NCBI GenBank assembly: GCA_030247855.1 | Contig: JAPDRN010000131.1 | Location: 1-64,000 of the forward strand | DNA length: 64,000 nt | Source of the DNA: Knufia peltigerae | Lineage: Eukaryota; Ascomycota; Eurotiomycetes; Chaetothyriales; Trichomeriaceae | Direction: 5' to 3' | Shown: positions 23,478 to 31,410 of the stretch, in pieces | How the letters are laid out: each line of letters starts with the position of its first letter | How positions within the stretch are numbered: the stretch's first letter is position 1 | The notes under the pieces: model-generated | Seen by the model: the letters and a program-made list of their open reading frames with translations, nothing else | What the model was told of the DNA's origin: nothing | Database searches by the model: none | Program-made: the position numbers and the translations under genes

Positions 23478-25184
23478 ATGCGTCGTTCCGTCTCCCTGTT
23501 GGCCGCCTGCGCCACGACCCTGCTGCTCGGCGCCTGCGCCAGCACCGCTCCCGCGTCCGCCCCGGCCGGCCTGAAGGTCAGCGTCGCCCCCGTCGCCCAC
23601 CCTGCCGGTGAAACCCCGCAGTGGTGGTACCGCAGCGGTGCCGCCCAGGCGGCCGCCAATGGCGCGATGGCCGGCAAGGCCAAAAACGTCATCCTTTTCC
23701 TGGGTGACGGCATGAGCCTGACCACCGTGGCCGCCTCGCGCATCTACGAAGGCCAGCAGAAGGGCGGCTCGGGCGAAGAGAACCTGTTGTCGTGGGAGCG
23801 CTTCCCGGCCACCGCGTTCAGCAAGACCTACAACACCGATTCGCAGACGCCGGATTCGGCGGGCACCATGACCGCCATCACCACCGGCGTGAAGACCCAC
23901 ATGGGTGCGATCGGCGTCAGCGCAGGTACCCGTACCGACTGCGCCGACAGCCTGTCCAAGGGCCTGCTGACCTGGCTGCAGCTGGCCGACAGCGCCGGCC
24001 TGGCCACCGGCGTGGTGTCCACCGCACGCCTGACCCATGCCACGCCGGCCGCGACCTATGCGCACTCGCCCGAGCGCAACTGGGAAAACGACACCGACCT
24101 GACCGAAGCGGCCAAGGCCGCCGGCTGCAAGGACATCGCCCAGCAGCTGCTGTCGACCTCCCGTTATGGCCGTGGCCCGCTGGTCGCCCTGGGCGGCGGT
24201 CGCGGTGAATTCACCACCGTGGAAGAGCGCGACCCCGAGTACGACGACAAGGTCGGCCAGCGCCTGGACGGCCGCAGCCTGGTGCAGGAATGGCAGCGGG
24301 CGCACCCACAGGGCGCCTACGTGTGGAACAGCAAGCAGCTGCAGGCCGCCGCCAACGCACCGGCGATTCTTGGCCTGTTCGAGCCGGACCACATGCGCTA
24401 CGACTACGAACGTCCGCAGGACCCGGCCGGTGAACCGAGCCTGGCCGAGCTGACCGCTGCAGCGATCAAGAACCTGTCGCGCCATCAGGAAGGCTACGTG
24501 CTGATGATCGAAGGCGCGCGCATCGACCACGCCAACCACAGCGGCAACGCCTACCGTGCACTGACCGAAACCGTGGCCCTGTCCGATGCCGTGCGCGTGG
24601 CCAACGAGCTGACCTCGGCCGAGGACACGCTGATCATTGTCACCGCCGATCATTCGCACACCCTGAACTTCGTCGGCTACCCGGCCCGTGGCAACCCGAT
24701 CCTGGGCAAGGTAAAGGACAAGGGCGGCGAAGACGGCGCGGGCAAGCTCGACCTGGCACTGGATGGCAACGGCCAGCCCTACACCACCCTGAGCTATGCC
24801 AACGGCCCCGGCCACACCGGCACCAGCAACCAGCAGCCGGCGGGCGCGAAGCGCTACCCGCACAACCCCAGCAGCTTCGAGCCGGCCAACGGCCGCCCGA
24901 ACCTGCACGATGTCGATACCGAGCATCCGGACTACATGCAGGAAGCGCTGGTACCGATGAAGTCCGAATCGCATGGCGGCGAAGACGTCGGCATCTGGGC
25001 ACGCGGCCCGGGCAGCAAGGCGATCCGCGGCACCCTGGAACAGAACGCGATCTACCACATGATCGTGCAGGCCACCCCTGCCCTGCGCGACCGCCTGTGC
25101 AAGGCCGGCACCTGCGACGACAAGGGCGTACCGGTGGAACTGCCGGCACCGGCCACCTTCGAACGCAAGGCTGACAGCAAGTGA
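23478..25184 (+). CDS. Alkaline phosphatase, lipoprotein form
   Basis: 568 residues. The N-terminal signal ends with the lipobox LLLGAC (Cys20), indicating a lipid-anchored envelope enzyme. The metallo-phosphatase core begins with NVILFLGDGMS (metal Asp77) and has the nucleophile Ser127 in DSQTPDSAGTMTAITTG. The metal-ligand motifs IEGARIDHANH and VTADHSHTL follow, all as in PhoA-type enzymes that release phosphate from monoesters. It is longer than E. coli PhoA because of a lipoprotein linker and inserts. I found no convincing Pho box upstream. Its stop overlaps the next gene's start, so the pair is probably an operon. Confidence 0.92.
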   Translation: MRRSVSLLAACATTLLLGACASTAPASAPAGLKVSVAPVAHPAGETPQWWYRSGAAQAAANGAMAGKAKNVILFLGDGMSLTTVAASRIYEGQQKGGSGEENLLSWERFPATAFSKTYNTDSQTPDSAGTMTAITTGVKTHMGAIGVSAGTRTDCADSLSKGLLTWLQLADSAGLATGVVSTARLTHATPAATYAHSPERNWENDTDLTEAAKAAGCKDIAQQLLSTSRYGRGPLVALGGGRGEFTTVEERDPEYDDKVGQRLDGRSLVQEWQRAHPQGAYVWNSKQLQAAANAPAILGLFEPDHMRYDYERPQDPAGEPSLAELTAAAIKNLSRHQEGYVLMIEGARIDHANHSGNAYRALTETVALSDAVRVANELTSAEDTLIIVTADHSHTLNFVGYPARGNPILGKVKDKGGEDGAGKLDLALDGNGQPYTTLSYANGPGHTGTSNQQPAGAKRYPHNPSSFEPANGRPNLHDVDTEHPDYMQEALVPMKSESHGGEDVGIWARGPGSKAIRGTLEQNAIYHMIVQATPALRDRLCKAGTCDDKGVPVELPAPATFERKADSK

Positions 25185-25726
25185 TGGCCCGGCAGGCACG
25201 CCCTGCTCGGGTCAGCCTGCGCCGTGCGCGCTGGCTGGCCCTGCTGGGCGTGTTGGCCAGCACCTGCGCGTCAGCGCAGGGGCCTGCCTGCAAGGTCATG
25301 ACCGAAGAACACGGGCTGTGGATGTTGCCCGGCTGCGAGGTCGTCGATCAGAAGCCGCAGATCAGCGCGGACACCCTGCAGGATCTTCCCTACGACGGCG
25401 ATGGCCTGGCGCTGGTACAGACCGCCGATGGCTTCCACTACGTCGACCGTCGCGGCCGCAGCCAGGCGGTGATCGCCTGGGACAACGGCGCAGACTCCCT
25501 GCAGGAAGGCCTGTTCCGCGGCCGCGTCGGCGATCGCGTGGGTTATTTCAACGCCGCCTTCGAGCAGGTGATTGCGGACACGTTCGATTTTGCCTGGCCG
25601 TTCCAGGACGGCGTGGCCGAGGTCTGCAACGGCTGCCGCCGAGGTACACCCGATGCCGATGGCCACACGCCGATGGAAGGCGGCGAGTGGTTCCGCATCG
25701 ATCGTTCCGGTCGCCGGCTGAAGTAA
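25184..25726 (+). CDS. Small exported protein, WG-repeat-like
   Basis: A 180-residue protein with a signal peptide (WLALLGVLASTCASAQ). The mature part contains repeated G...V.YFN/YVDRRG units (DGFHYVDRRGRSQAVI, GDRVGYFNAAFEQVI, PFQDGVAEVCNG) resembling WG beta-repeat proteins, with four Cys that could pair in the periplasm. ATG 25184 overlaps the phosphatase stop codon by one base (GTG at 25181 is an alternative), so translation is coupled. Its function is unknown; the context suggests a partner or accessory of the phosphatase. Confidence 0.7.
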   Translation: MARQARPARVSLRRARWLALLGVLASTCASAQGPACKVMTEEHGLWMLPGCEVVDQKPQISADTLQDLPYDGDGLALVQTADGFHYVDRRGRSQAVIAWDNGADSLQEGLFRGRVGDRVGYFNAAFEQVIADTFDFAWPFQDGVAEVCNGCRRGTPDADGHTPMEGGEWFRIDRSGRRLK

Positions 25727-25814
25727 GGGGTTTATCGGCAGGGCGGCGCCCTGCACCTGCCGAAACAACAGCAACGGCCGAAGCAACAGCCAAAGCGGCA
25801 TTGCGTGGGATGGC

Positions 25815-25910
25815 GGGGCGGTGTCGGATTGCGGGGACGCCGCAAGTACATCCTTGTAGGCTTGGCAGCCGCATCCATGCGGCTGACACCCCGCAATCCG
25901 ACACCGCCCC
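25815..25910 (-). repeat. Long hairpin element, copy 1
   Basis: Perfect 22-bp arms (25815-25836 and 25889-25910) enclose a 52-nt core. On the minus strand the core contains AGCCGCA-TGGA-TGCGGCT and then ...GATGTACTTGCGGCGT. Copy 2 (26095-26196, opposite orientation) has the same plan with different stem bases but the same TGGA loop and GTACTTGC segment. The two copies look like members of one structured repeat family. Confidence 0.8.
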
Positions 25911-25935
25911 ACCTCTGACAGTTTCCCGGTGTCTG

Positions 25936-26025
25936 GTAGATCCACGCCATGCGTGGATGCTCTTCGATCAACTGTCGAGATATTCAATTTCGATTGAAAT
26001 TCATCCACGCATGGCGTGGATCTAC
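25936..26025. repeat. Inverted pair of SMAG repeats
   Basis: A GTAG-headed palindrome at 25936-25958 (plus strand, ATCCACG-CCATG-CGTGGAT) is repeated in inverse at 26003-26025. Together they form a 24-nt perfect inverted repeat around a 43-bp AT-rich spacer. This head-to-head pairing is the usual SMAG dimer arrangement. The same unit occurs at 9565-9587 and, with a GTGG head, at 45225-45247. Confidence 0.88.
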
Positions 26026-26045
26026 GTGTCGACCAAGGTCGACAC
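26026..26045 (-). repeat. GTGTCGACC/GGTCGACAC palindrome
   Basis: GTGTCGACCAAGGTCGACAC directly abuts the SMAG repeat on its left, exactly as at 9589-9608. On the minus strand it is headed by GTGG instead of GTAG. Confidence 0.75.
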
Positions 26046-26094
26046 CCACCAAGGGCAGGTATGCCATTCCAACAGATCGCGGAGATCTGTCGAA

Positions 26095-26196
26095 GGCGGG
26101 GTGGGTCCGGTTGCGGGGGCGTAAGCGCCATGGATGGCGCGACCGAGCTTACATGGACGTACTTGCAGCGTCCCCCGCAACCGGACCCACCCCGCC
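26095..26196 (+). repeat. Long hairpin element, copy 2
   Basis: Perfect 25-bp arms (26095-26119 and 26172-26196) flank a core with GTAAGC...GCTTAC enclosing GCGCCA-TGGA-TGGCGC, followed by GGACGTACTTGCAGCGT. It is related to copy 1, but in opposite orientation and with compensated stem differences. Confidence 0.8.
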
Positions 26197-26245
26197 ATCC
26201 CACGGATAGCCCGCTGTTGCTGTTGCTGGTGCTGTTGCTGCTCAG

Positions 26246-26270
26246 GTTGCCGGCCAGCGGCCGGCACTAC
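26246..26270 (-). repeat. SMAG repeat upstream of tilS
   Basis: On the minus strand it reads GTAG-TGCCGGCC-GCT-GGCCGGCA-AC, the same subfamily as 9621-9645. It ends 47 bp before the tilS GTG. A GCAGGG/CCCTGC palindrome follows at about 26277-26293. Confidence 0.8.
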
Positions 26271-26317
26271 CGCAGGTGCAGGGCGCAGCCCTGCCGACCC
26301 ACCCTATACTTGCCGCC

Positions 26318-27604
26318 GTGAACGCCTTCCCCGCCCTCGTTCCGCTGGATGCACCGCTGCTGGTCGGTTACAGCGGCGGCCTGGACTCGACCGTGCTGCT
26401 GCACTGGCTGTGGCAATCGGCGCAGGCCGCCGGCACGCCGCTGCGTGCCATGCATGTCCACCACGGCCTGCAACCGGCTGCCGATGATTGGGTGCGCCAC
26501 TGCCAGCAGCAATGTGCTGCGCTGGGCATCGAGCTGGCTGTGTACCGCGTGCAGGTCACGCGTGAGGGCGGGCATGGGATCGAAGGTGCCGCCCGGCTGG
26601 CACGCCGCGCGGCATTCGCCGCCGAGTTGCAGACTGCGGAAACGCTGGCGCTGGCCCAGCACCAGGATGACCAGGCCGAGACCTTCCTGCTGCGCGCGTT
26701 GCGCGGCTCGGGCATCGATGGGTTGGCGGCGATGACCGCTGACAGCCCGCTCGACGGCCATCGGCTGTGGCGGCCATTGCTCGATGTACCTCGCAGCACC
26801 CTGCAGGCCTATGCCACCACACACGGCCTGCAGTGGATCGAAGACCCCAGCAATGGCGACGACCACGCCGACCGCAATTTCCTGCGCCTGCGGGTACTGC
26901 CACTGCTGCGCCAGCGCTGGCCGCATGCCACCGCCGCATTGGCCGGCAGCGCCGCGCATTGCGCGCAGACCCGTGCATTGCTCGATGAAGAAGACGCCGA
27001 ACTGCTCGCTCACCTGGAAGTGGCGCCCCGGGTGCTGTCGCTGGAGCTGCTGCGCCAGGTTGCACCGGAGCGTGCTGCGCGCGTGCTGCGTGCGTGGGTG
27101 CGCCGTCATGACGCAGCACCGTTGCCGGCACACGTACTGCAGCAAGTGCAGAACGAATTGATGGCGGCAGGCGCCGATCGGCAATCGCAGGTGCGTTGGC
27201 AACAGCACGCCATCCGCCAGTGGCGCCAGCACGCCTACCTGCTGCCGGCAGAACTGCCGTCACTGCCGGAGGATTGGCAGGCGGCGTGGGATGGCCGCGC
27301 GCCGCTGCAGCTGCCCGACGGTGGCCAGCTGCGCCTGCTCGGCACGGACGGCTTCGAACAACCGCTGCAACTGCGCGCCCGCCAAGGGGGCGAACGCATC
27401 GTACTGCCCGGCCGTACGCATTCATCCGCGCTGAAGGACTGCCTGCAGCGCGAGCACCTGGCGCCCTGGCGACGCACGCAGCTGCCCCTGCTGTTTGACC
27501 GGGGGCAGCTGCTGGCAGCCGCCGATGTGGTCATTGCCGCGCCGATGCAGGCTTGGCTGCAGGCGCGCAATGCGCAGTTGCAGTGGCGTCCGGGCGGCTG
27601 GTGA
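26318..27604 (+). CDS. tilS: tRNA(Ile)-lysidine synthetase
   Basis: A 428-residue cytoplasmic enzyme that converts C34 of the CAU-anticodon tRNA-Ile to lysidine with ATP and lysine; it is essential for AUA decoding. The PP-loop SGGLDS is at 19-24 in LLVGYSGGLDST, followed by AMHVHHGLQPAADDW and LAQHQDDQAETFLLRALRG. The substrate-binding middle and the C-terminal domain (GGERIVLPGRTHSSALKDCLQ) are present, so it is full length. It starts at GTG 26318; an in-frame ATG upstream at 26276 lies inside repeat DNA. It precedes xseB-ispA on the same strand. Confidence 0.93.
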   Translation: MNAFPALVPLDAPLLVGYSGGLDSTVLLHWLWQSAQAAGTPLRAMHVHHGLQPAADDWVRHCQQQCAALGIELAVYRVQVTREGGHGIEGAARLARRAAFAAELQTAETLALAQHQDDQAETFLLRALRGSGIDGLAAMTADSPLDGHRLWRPLLDVPRSTLQAYATTHGLQWIEDPSNGDDHADRNFLRLRVLPLLRQRWPHATAALAGSAAHCAQTRALLDEEDAELLAHLEVAPRVLSLELLRQVAPERAARVLRAWVRRHDAAPLPAHVLQQVQNELMAAGADRQSQVRWQQHAIRQWRQHAYLLPAELPSLPEDWQAAWDGRAPLQLPDGGQLRLLGTDGFEQPLQLRARQGGERIVLPGRTHSSALKDCLQREHLAPWRRTQLPLLFDRGQLLAAADVVIAAPMQAWLQARNAQLQWRPGGW

Positions 27605-27640
27605 ATTGACCCTCGCGCGCGCGCCGTCCACACTTGTCGC

Positions 27641-27901
27641 ATGGCCAAGAAGTCCCCCGAAAACGCCTCCCCGGTCGCCCAGTTCGAGCAGTCGCTCGAA
27701 TCGCTGGAACAACTGGTGGAGCAGATGGAAACCGGCGAGCTGAGCCTGGAAGCCTCGCTCAGTGCTTACGAACGTGGCGTGGGCCTGTACCGCCAGTGCC
27801 AGCAGGCGCTGGAGCAGGCCGAACTGCGCGTGCGCCTGCTCAGCGATCCGGCCCAGCCCGAAACCGCCGAACCCTTCGATCCGCCCAGCCATGACGGCTG
27901 A
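27641..27901 (+). CDS. xseB: Exodeoxyribonuclease VII small subunit
   Basis: An 86-residue subunit of ExoVII, which degrades single-stranded DNA to short oligonucleotides with XseA (not in this window). The conserved block FEQSLESLEQLVEQMETGEL through LEASLSAYERGVGLYRQCQQ is intact. It overlaps ispA by 11 bp, the common bacterial arrangement, so the two are co-translated. Confidence 0.95.
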   Translation: MAKKSPENASPVAQFEQSLESLEQLVEQMETGELSLEASLSAYERGVGLYRQCQQALEQAELRVRLLSDPAQPETAEPFDPPSHDG

Positions 27902-28769
27902 GGCGTTGTTCGCGCGCTGGCGCGACCGTATCGAAAGCCAGCTCGACGCCGCCCTGCCCTCACCGGCCGATGCCCCGCAACGCCTGCACCAGGCGATGCG
28001 CTATTCCGTACTCGGTGGCGGCAAGCGCATGCGCCCCTTGCTGGTCTATGCCGCTGGCCAGGTGTTCGGTGCCCCGCTGGACAGGCTTGATGCCGCCGCG
28101 ATGGCGGTGGAGCTGATCCACGCCTACTCGCTGGTGCATGACGACCTGCCGGCCATGGATGACGACGCCCTGCGCCGTGGCAAGCCCACCACCCACATCG
28201 CCTTCGACGAAGCCACCGCGATCCTCGCCGGTGACGCCCTGCAGACCCGTGCGTTCGGCCTGCTGGCCGATGCGCCGCTGCCGGCGGCATTGCGCGTGGC
28301 ATGCCTGCAGACCCTGGCTCATGCCTCCGGCGCGGCCGGCATGTGCGGCGGCCAGGCGCTGGATATCGCTGCCACCGGCCAGCAGCAGTCGCTGGCAGCG
28401 CTCACCCGCATGCATGCGCTGAAGACCGGTGCGCTGATCCGCGCTGCCGTGCGCATGGGCGCGTTGTGCGGTGATGCGCCTGAACCGGTGCTGGCCCAGC
28501 TAGACGGTTTCGCCGATGCGCTCGGCCTGGCCTTCCAGGTCCGCGATGACATCCTCGATGTCGAAGCCAGTTCCGAGCAGCTGGGCAAGACGGCCGGCAA
28601 GGACCAGGCCCAGGACAAGAGCACCTTCCCTGCCCTGCTCGGCATGGACGGTGCCAAGGCGCAGCTGCGCGAACTGTCCGCGCACATGCAGCAGGCGCTG
28701 GCGGGCTATCACGAAGAAGCCGATGCGCTGCGCGCGCTGGCCACGCTGGCGGTGGAACGCGACCACTGA
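27891..28769 (+). CDS. ispA: Farnesyl diphosphate synthase (short-chain polyprenyl synthetase)
   Basis: A 292-residue cytoplasmic enzyme that condenses IPP with DMAPP and GPP to make FPP, the precursor of undecaprenyl phosphate and quinone tails. The first Asp-rich motif DDLPAMD is at 84-90 and the second, DDILD, at 219-223. GGGKRMRPL and GGQALDI are also conserved. Start ATG 27891 lies inside the xseB end. In many proteobacteria dxs follows, but here the operon stops at a strong terminator. Confidence 0.94.
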   Translation: MTAEALFARWRDRIESQLDAALPSPADAPQRLHQAMRYSVLGGGKRMRPLLVYAAGQVFGAPLDRLDAAAMAVELIHAYSLVHDDLPAMDDDALRRGKPTTHIAFDEATAILAGDALQTRAFGLLADAPLPAALRVACLQTLAHASGAAGMCGGQALDIAATGQQQSLAALTRMHALKTGALIRAAVRMGALCGDAPEPVLAQLDGFADALGLAFQVRDDILDVEASSEQLGKTAGKDQAQDKSTFPALLGMDGAKAQLRELSAHMQQALAGYHEEADALRALATLAVERDH

Positions 28770-28800
28770 TCGCAGCAATGGAGCTGCCGCGCTGCGCGCT

Positions 28801-28823
28801 CGCCGGGCATGGCCCGGCGCTAC
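28801..28823 (-). repeat. SMAG repeat 3' of ispA
   Basis: On the minus strand it reads GTAG-CGCCGGGC-CAT-GCCCGGCG. It lies 31 bp past the ispA stop and just ahead of its terminator. The core is shared with 16209-16225. Confidence 0.8.
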
Positions 28824-28841
28824 CATGCGCGCTCCATACGG

Positions 28842-28872
28842 AAACGCCCGGCATTGCCGGGCGTTTCTTTTT
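28842..28872 (+). terminator. Terminator of the xseB-ispA operon
   Basis: AAACGCCCGGC, ATT, GCCGGGCGTTT form an 11-bp stem, followed by CTTTTT. It is strong for the plus strand. It may also serve the convergent DUF4870 gene, whose stop is 20 bp beyond. Confidence 0.88.
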
Positions 28873-28892
28873 GCGTCGTTGATCGTTGCCGC

Positions 28893-29255
28893 TTACTTGA
28901 TCAGGCGCAGCGCGAACGGGTAACGGTAGGTCTCGCCGTTGTTCGCCTTCACCGCAGCGATGATGCTGAAGACCAGGCTGAGCAGGCCGACGATCGGCGC
29001 CAGGAACGCACCGATGACCACGAAGGTCAGGATGATGCAGGCGAACATCGCGATGGCGACGGTGATCTGGAAGTTCAGCGCTTCCTTCGACTGGTCGGTG
29101 ACGAAGGCCTTGCTGGCGTCATCCTTGTTGATCAGCCAGATGACCAGGGCGCCGATGAAACCGGTGAAGATGCCCAGCAGATGCGCCGCCAGGGCCATGG
29201 TGCGCTGGTCGGCCGGTACGCTGGTCGCCGCCGGGACGTTCTCGAATTCGCTCAC
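28893..29255 (-). CDS. DUF4870 domain-containing membrane protein (Tic20-like)
   Basis: A 120-residue inner-membrane protein with three or four hydrophobic segments. It has the DUF4870 pattern DQRTMALAAHLLGIFTGFIG, LINKDDASKAFVTDQSKEALNFQ, and the ending GETYRYPFALRLIK. The function is not established. It starts at GTG 29255 with AGGAG about 8 bases upstream; an open frame extends further but carries no domain. Convergent with ispA. Confidence 0.88.
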   Translation of the reverse strand: MSEFENVPAATSVPADQRTMALAAHLLGIFTGFIGALVIWLINKDDASKAFVTDQSKEALNFQITVAIAMFACIILTFVVIGAFLAPIVGLLSLVFSIIAAVKANNGETYRYPFALRLIK

Positions 29256-29342
29256 GACAAAACTCCTTTTTATTGGGTGGTCTTGACCGACCGGCGGCAA
29301 GCCGGTCGCGTCAGGCGGGCCTAGCTTACGCCATCAATGGCA

Positions 29343-30710
29343 TCAATCATTGCCGGCGATCGTCATCCGTCCCACCAGGATCGAGCCGGTGCGGATGTGC
29401 GAGCGCGGATCGACGTCGCTGCCGACCGCCTCGATGGCCATGAACATGTCCCGCAGGTTGCCGGCGATGGTGATGCCGTCCACCGGATACTGGACCTGGC
29501 CGTTCTCCACGCGGAAGCCGCCAGCGCCGCGCGAGTAGTCGCCGGTCACCCCGTTCACCCCCTGCCCCATCAGCTCGGTCACCAGCAGGCCGTTGCCCAT
29601 CTGCGCGGCGATGTCCTGCAGCGAACCGGCATTGGCCGCCAGCTGCAGGTTGTGCACGCCGCCGGCATTGGCGGTGGTCTGCAGGCCCAGCTTGCGCGCC
29701 GAATAGCTGCCCAGCACGTAACGCTGCAGCACGCCGTCGCGGACCAGTGCCGATGCGCGCGTGGCCACGCCGTCGCCGTCGAAGGCGGCCGAGCGCAGGC
29801 CGCGTCGCAGGTGCGGCAGCTCCTCGATCTGCATCCAGTCGGGGAACAGCTGCTGGTCGACACTGTCCAGCAGGAAGCTGGCCTGGCGATAGAGTGCACC
29901 ACCGGACACCGCCGACAGCAGATGGCCCACGAGGCTGCGCGCTACTTCCGGCGCGTACAGCACCGGCATGCTGCCGGTCGGCAACGAGCGCGGCTGCAGG
30001 CGGGCGACCGTGCGCTCGGCGGCGCGGCGACCGACGCTGGCCGGATCTTCCAGGTCCTCGCGGGCCAGTGCGCCGGTGTACCAGCCGTCGCGCTGCATGC
30101 CATCGCCGGTGCCGGCGATCAGCGCACAGCCGATCGAATGGTGGGTACCGCGCTCGCGACCGATGAAGCCATGCGAATTGGCATAGACCGACACGCTCTG
30201 CATGCTCGACACCGAGGCGCCATCGGAATTGCGGATCTGCGCATCGGCTTCACGGCCCGCTGCCTCGCAGGCCAGTGCCAGGTCCACCGCCTCATCGGCC
30301 TGCAGCTCCCAGGGGTGCCAGCCGTCCAGTTCGGGGAAGTCGCGGGCCATCAACCCGGCCTCGGCCAGGCCGGCGGCCGGGTCGTCCTCGGTATGGCGGG
30401 CGATCGCGCAGGCCTGCTCGACGGTGGCCAGCAGGCTGGCCTCGTGCAGGTCGGCGGTACTGGCACTGCCCTTGCGCTGGCCGAAGTAGACGGTCACGGC
30501 AATGCCGCGGTCACGGGTGGACTGCACAGTCTCCACCTCGCCGAGACGGACATTGACCTCCAGCCCGCGGTCTTCGCTGCAGCTGACCTCGGCCTGGCTG
30601 GCGCCCAGCGCGCGGGCACGCTGCAGCAGCTGCTGGGAGATGTCGGCCAGCCGTTCCAGCCGGGCCGGGCTGTCGTCGCCGACGGCGACTTCAGGGGCGA
30701 TCACGTTCAA
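29343..30710 (-). CDS. pmbA: TldE/PmbA subunit of the TldD/TldE metalloprotease
   Basis: A 455-residue subunit of the heterodimeric TldD/TldE protease, which in E. coli matures microcin B17 and degrades the antitoxin CcdA. TldE lacks the HEXXXH zinc motif, as here, and contributes structure. Typical segments are LGEVETVQSTRDRGIAVTVYF, the GLLVTELMGQGVNGVTGDYSRG block and YPVDGITIAGNLRDMF. The probable start is TTG 30710 preceded by GGATAAAG; GTG 30704 is possible. Its partner tldD is about 2 kb away on the same strand, with darP between them in reverse. Confidence 0.93.
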   Translation of the reverse strand: MNVIAPEVAVGDDSPARLERLADISQQLLQRARALGASQAEVSCSEDRGLEVNVRLGEVETVQSTRDRGIAVTVYFGQRKGSASTADLHEASLLATVEQACAIARHTEDDPAAGLAEAGLMARDFPELDGWHPWELQADEAVDLALACEAAGREADAQIRNSDGASVSSMQSVSVYANSHGFIGRERGTHHSIGCALIAGTGDGMQRDGWYTGALAREDLEDPASVGRRAAERTVARLQPRSLPTGSMPVLYAPEVARSLVGHLLSAVSGGALYRQASFLLDSVDQQLFPDWMQIEELPHLRRGLRSAAFDGDGVATRASALVRDGVLQRYVLGSYSARKLGLQTTANAGGVHNLQLAANAGSLQDIAAQMGNGLLVTELMGQGVNGVTGDYSRGAGGFRVENGQVQYPVDGITIAGNLRDMFMAIEAVGSDVDPRSHIRTGSILVGRMTIAGND

Positions 30711-30732
30711 TGCTTTATCCTGTGCGGGTTGG

Positions 30733-30758
30733 GCCCGGCATCACGCCGGGCGACTTTT
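30733..30758 (+). terminator. Terminator-like hairpin ahead of darP
   Basis: GCCCGGC, atcac, GCCGGGC, GAC, then seven T residues, lies in the 68-bp gap between divergent pmbA and darP. On the plus strand it has the shape of an intrinsic terminator, yet no plus-strand gene ends here. It may be a leader attenuator or stop unwanted transcription from antisense to pmbA. Confidence 0.5.
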
Positions 30759-30778
30759 TTTGAAATCAGGTATGGACG

Positions 30779-31369
30779 ATGCGCGGACGCGACGAAGAAA
30801 CCGGTGAATTCCACGACAAGAGCCGCAGCCAGAACCGGCGCGATGCGCTCGACGTCCTGGCCCTGGGCGAGAAGCTGGTGTCGCTGACCCCGGCCCAGCT
30901 GGCGCGCCTGCCGATCCCGGAGGACCTGCTGCCGCACATCGCCGAGTGCAAGCGGATCACCGCCCATATCGCGCACAAGCGGCAGCTGGCGTTCCTGGCC
31001 AAGCACATGCGCCGCGAGGACGATGCCGCGCTGGACGCGATCCGCGATGCGCTGGACGCCAACAGCGAGACCGGCCGGCGCGAAGTGGCGATGATGCACC
31101 GTGCCGAAGACTGGCGCGAACGCCTGATGAACGAGGGCGACACTGCGCTGGCCGCACTGCTCAACGATTACCCGCAGGCCGACCGCCAGCAGCTGCGTAC
31201 GCTGGTGCGCAACGCCCAGGCCGAAAAGGCCAAGAACAAGCCGCCACGTGCCTACCGCGAAATCTTCCAGGTGCTGCGCGCGCTGATGCTGCCGGCCGCG
31301 CTGGGCCTGAAGGCATCCGGAGAGGATGTCGAGGCCGACGAACCGGTCGACGACGCCGACGAGGACTGA
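30779..31369 (+). CDS. darP: Ribosome biogenesis factor DarP (YjgA family)
   Basis: A 196-residue basic, helical protein of the YjgA/DarP family, which binds the maturing 50S subunit and helps peptidyl-transferase-centre formation. Conserved segments are SRSQNRRDALDVLALGEKLV, the KRITAHIAHKRQLAFLAKHMR block and NAQAEKAKNKPPRAYREIFQVLR. An acidic tail (VEADEPVDDADED) closes it. CAGG precedes the ATG. It sits between tldD and pmbA on the opposite strand; association with tldD/pmbA genes is widespread. Confidence 0.93.
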   Translation: MRGRDEETGEFHDKSRSQNRRDALDVLALGEKLVSLTPAQLARLPIPEDLLPHIAECKRITAHIAHKRQLAFLAKHMRREDDAALDAIRDALDANSETGRREVAMMHRAEDWRERLMNEGDTALAALLNDYPQADRQQLRTLVRNAQAEKAKNKPPRAYREIFQVLRALMLPAALGLKASGEDVEADEPVDDADED

Positions 31370-31410
31370 GTCCCCGTCGGGCATGGCGGTGGCTGTGGCC
31401 ATCGCCGTGC

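Larger units (their letters stand above)
25727..26317. other. Repeat-rich intergenic region
   Basis: These 591 bp between the WG-like gene and tilS hold no convincing gene. In order they contain a GCAGGGCGGCGCCCTGC palindrome (25738-25754), a long hairpin element (25815-25910), an inverted pair of SMAG repeats (25936-25958 and 26003-26025) around an AT-rich spacer, and a GTGTCGACC/GGTCGACAC palindrome (26026-26045). Then come a small ACAGATC/GATCTGT palindrome near 26072-26090, a second long hairpin element (26095-26196) and another SMAG repeat (26246-26270). Confidence 0.85.
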
